Notes under the pieces: model-generated
What the model saw: only the letters and a program-made list of their open reading frames with translations
The model's database searches: none
Told to the model about the DNA's origin: nothing
Assembly: GCA_029258375.1 (NCBI GenBank)
Contig: JARHZA010000001.1
Span: 911,564-975,563 of the forward strand
Length of the DNA: 64,000 bases
Origin: Eubacterium sp.
GTDB taxonomy: Bacteria > Bacillota > Clostridia > Oscillospirales > Acutalibacteraceae
Reading direction: 5' to 3'
Shown: positions 62,641-64,000 of the stretch, piece by piece
Layout of the letters: each line of letters begins with the position of its first letter
Numbering within the stretch: position 1 is the stretch's first letter
Position numbers and translations under genes: made by a program

Positions 62641-63897
62641 ATGCTCAATTATGATTTAGTTGTTGTTGGTGGTGGCCCTGCTGGTATGGCTGCTGCTTTA
62701 CAAGCACGTGAAGACGGTGTGGAAAAGATTATTATTTTAGAACGTGCTGATACTCTTGGTGGTATTTTGGAACAGTGTATTCACACAGGTTTTGGACTTC
62801 ATTATTTCGGTGAAGAACTTGCTGGTCCAGAATATGCTGGAAGATTTATTGAAGAAGTTGCAAAAACTGATATTGATGTAAAAATTGATACTATGGTTCT
62901 TGATATTTCTGAAGATAATGTCGTAACTGCAGTTAATAATACAGATGGTCTCTTAATGATCAAAACTAAAGCAATCGTTCTTGCAATGGGTTGCCGTGAA
63001 AGACCAAGAGGCGCTCTTTCAATTGCAGGTTGCCGTGCTGCTGGTATTATGACTGCTGGTACTGCTCAAAAATATGTAAATATTGATGGTTATATGCCTG
63101 GTAAAACTGTTGTTATCTTAGGTTCAGGTGATATCGGCCTTATTATGGCTCGTCGTATGACACTTGAAGGTGCAAAAGTTAAAGCGGTTTGTGAACTTAT
63201 GCCATATTCAGGCGGTCTTACAAGAAATATTGTTCAATGTCTTGAAGATTTTGATATTCCGCTTAGACTATCTTGCACTGTTGTTTCAACACACGGTAAA
63301 GATCGTTTAGAGGGTGTTACAGTAGCAAACGTAGATGAAAACTTAAAACCTATTCCAGGAACAGAAGAATATATTCCATGTGATACATTGATGTTATCAG
63401 TTGGTTTAATTCCAGAAAATGAACTTTCAAAAAATGCTGGTATTGAACTTGATAGAATAACAAACGGTCCTGTTGTAGACGAATATCGTGAAACATCACA
63501 TAAGGGTGTATTTGCTTGTGGTAACGTATTACAAGTTCATGATTTAGTTGACTTTGTTACTGAAGAAAGTAAACTTGCTGGTGCTGGTGCAGCTAAGTTT
63601 ATCAAAGGCGAAAAAGCTGATGATGGGGTATTACATACCAAAGGCGAGAATGGTGTTCGCTATATTGTTCCTCAAAATATTAATCGTGCAACAGATAAGG
63701 ATGTTAAACTTTACTTCCGAGTAGGTAGAGTTCTTGAAAATGTTACTTTAAATGTTGTATGCAATGGTGAAGTTTTACTTACAAAGAAAAAGCGTAAAAT
63801 GACACCTGGTGAAATGGAATATGTAACACTTAAAGCAGATGTAATTAAAAATTTACCAAAAGACAGCACAATTGTTGTTGAAACAAAGGAGGCGTAA
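62641..63897 (+). CDS. FAD/NAD(P)-dependent oxidoreductase
   Basis: A 418-residue flavoprotein with two Rossmann motifs, VVGGGPAGMAAAL (FAD) and VVILGSGDIGLIMARR (NAD(P)), and the closing GVFACGNVLQVHDLVD. It has the thioredoxin-reductase-like fold without an obvious CxxC redox pair. It lies 10 bases after the GlpA-like gene, with GTGAGGTG upstream. With that protein and the DUF1667 protein it forms a conserved Firmicute cluster, presumably one electron-transfer complex. Confidence 0.85.
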   Translation: MLNYDLVVVGGGPAGMAAALQAREDGVEKIIILERADTLGGILEQCIHTGFGLHYFGEELAGPEYAGRFIEEVAKTDIDVKIDTMVLDISEDNVVTAVNNTDGLLMIKTKAIVLAMGCRERPRGALSIAGCRAAGIMTAGTAQKYVNIDGYMPGKTVVILGSGDIGLIMARRMTLEGAKVKAVCELMPYSGGLTRNIVQCLEDFDIPLRLSCTVVSTHGKDRLEGVTVANVDENLKPIPGTEEYIPCDTLMLSVGLIPENELSKNAGIELDRITNGPVVDEYRETSHKGVFACGNVLQVHDLVDFVTEESKLAGAGAAKFIKGEKADDGVLHTKGENGVRYIVPQNINRATDKDVKLYFRVGRVLENVTLNVVCNGEVLLTKKKRKMTPGEMEYVTLKADVIKNLPKDSTIVVETKEA

Positions 63898-63900
63898 TCA

Positions 63901-64000
63901 ATGAGTAAAAGAGATTTAGTTTGCGTTTCATGTCCTATAGGATGTTCTATTACTGTTGATTTAGATGAAAATGGAAACGTTCTTTCAGTTACAGGTAATA
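63901..64000 (+). CDS. DUF1667 protein, 3' truncated by window edge
   Basis: Only 33 codons are visible: MSKRDLVCVSCPIGCSITVD and the start of a second strand. CVSCPIGC is the typical N-terminal cysteine motif of DUF1667, the usual third member of the GlpA-like/FAD oxidoreductase cluster and probably metal-binding. AAAGGAGGC lies 8 bases before the ATG, 3 bases after the preceding stop. Confidence 0.8.
   Translation, partial: MSKRDLVCVSCPIGCSITVDLDENGNVLSVTGN

Noticed and set aside
1-64000. CRISPR arrays, insertion sequences, prophage genes, toxin-antitoxin pairs
   Set aside because: None seen; no regularly spaced direct repeats, transposase motifs or integrase genes were recognised.

Overview
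The window reads as chromosomal core DNA of an AT-rich, endospore-forming, Gram-positive Firmicute of the class Clostridia. An Oscillospirales/Ruminococcaceae-type gut anaerobe is the best guess, but that is inference. The evidence is dipicolinate synthase dpaA/dpaB behind a SigK-like promoter, spoIIR, a short SpoIVFB-like site-2 protease, secG, ribonuclease J, AGGAGG-type Shine-Dalgarno sequences, SigA-type promoters (TTGACA-17-TATAAT) and U-tailed terminators before most transcription units. I see no rRNA, insertion sequence, prophage, CRISPR array or integrase, and nothing that looks recently acquired.

Layout. 1-1800: 3' part of a Cu(I) P-type ATPase with a C-terminal HMA domain. 1.85-3.8 kb: Xaa-Pro peptidase and an AlkD-like DNA glycosylase. 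3.9-8.7 kb: GPH sugar transporter and LacZ-type beta-galactosidase. 8.7-11.5 kb: murC and, divergently, dpaAB. 11.5-16.3 kb: polyamine transporter potABCD and an HAD phosphatase, then tRNA-Leu. 16.6-19.7 kb: FliB-like lysine methylase, ROK sugar kinase, a TolR-like membrane protein, rnhA. 19.8-26.8 kb: rnj-rplI-dnaB-tilS-ftsH. 26.9-31.2 kb: a divergent type IIA topoisomerase pair. 31.3-38.7 kb: secG, exonuclease, class A PBP, ruvX, site-2 protease, a radical SAM protein and its DUF2344 partner. 38.7-42.7 kb: rplS with a structured leader, rbgA-rnhB-yraN-thrC. 42.7-51.3 kb: a 55-codon DUF1540 gene, a phosphoesterase, then tig-clpP-clpX and lon-engB-lysA. 51.4-53.8 kb: yerC, methyltransferase, hslO and five tRNAs (Val-Asp-Phe-Gly-Cys). 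54.1-64 kb: a repeat-bearing membrane protein, the DUF711/ACT pair, PHP phosphatase, Lrp regulator, aminotransferase, ispE, spoIIR, and the start of a GlpA-like / FAD oxidoreductase / DUF1667 cluster cut by the window end.

How it fits together. Most genes are housekeeping: protein quality control (tig, clpPX, lon, ftsH, hslO), DNA and RNA metabolism (dnaB, topoisomerase pair, rnhA, rnhB, rnj, tilS), cell wall (murC, PBP1A, lysA) and ribosome assembly (rplI, rplS, rbgA, engB). The accessory functions are lactose/galactoside use, polyamine import, copper export and a flavin/Fe-S oxidoreductase set related to anaerobic glycerol-3-phosphate dehydrogenase.

I did not find a clearly new multi-gene system. 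The best leads are a two-state RNA leader before rplS, the divergent topoisomerase with Ala at the main quinolone position, a possible internal start that would release a CopZ-like chaperone from CopA, a solute-binding protein anchored by a C-terminal helix, a nested RNA hairpin before secG, and a small cysteine-rich DUF1540 gene that is easy to miss.
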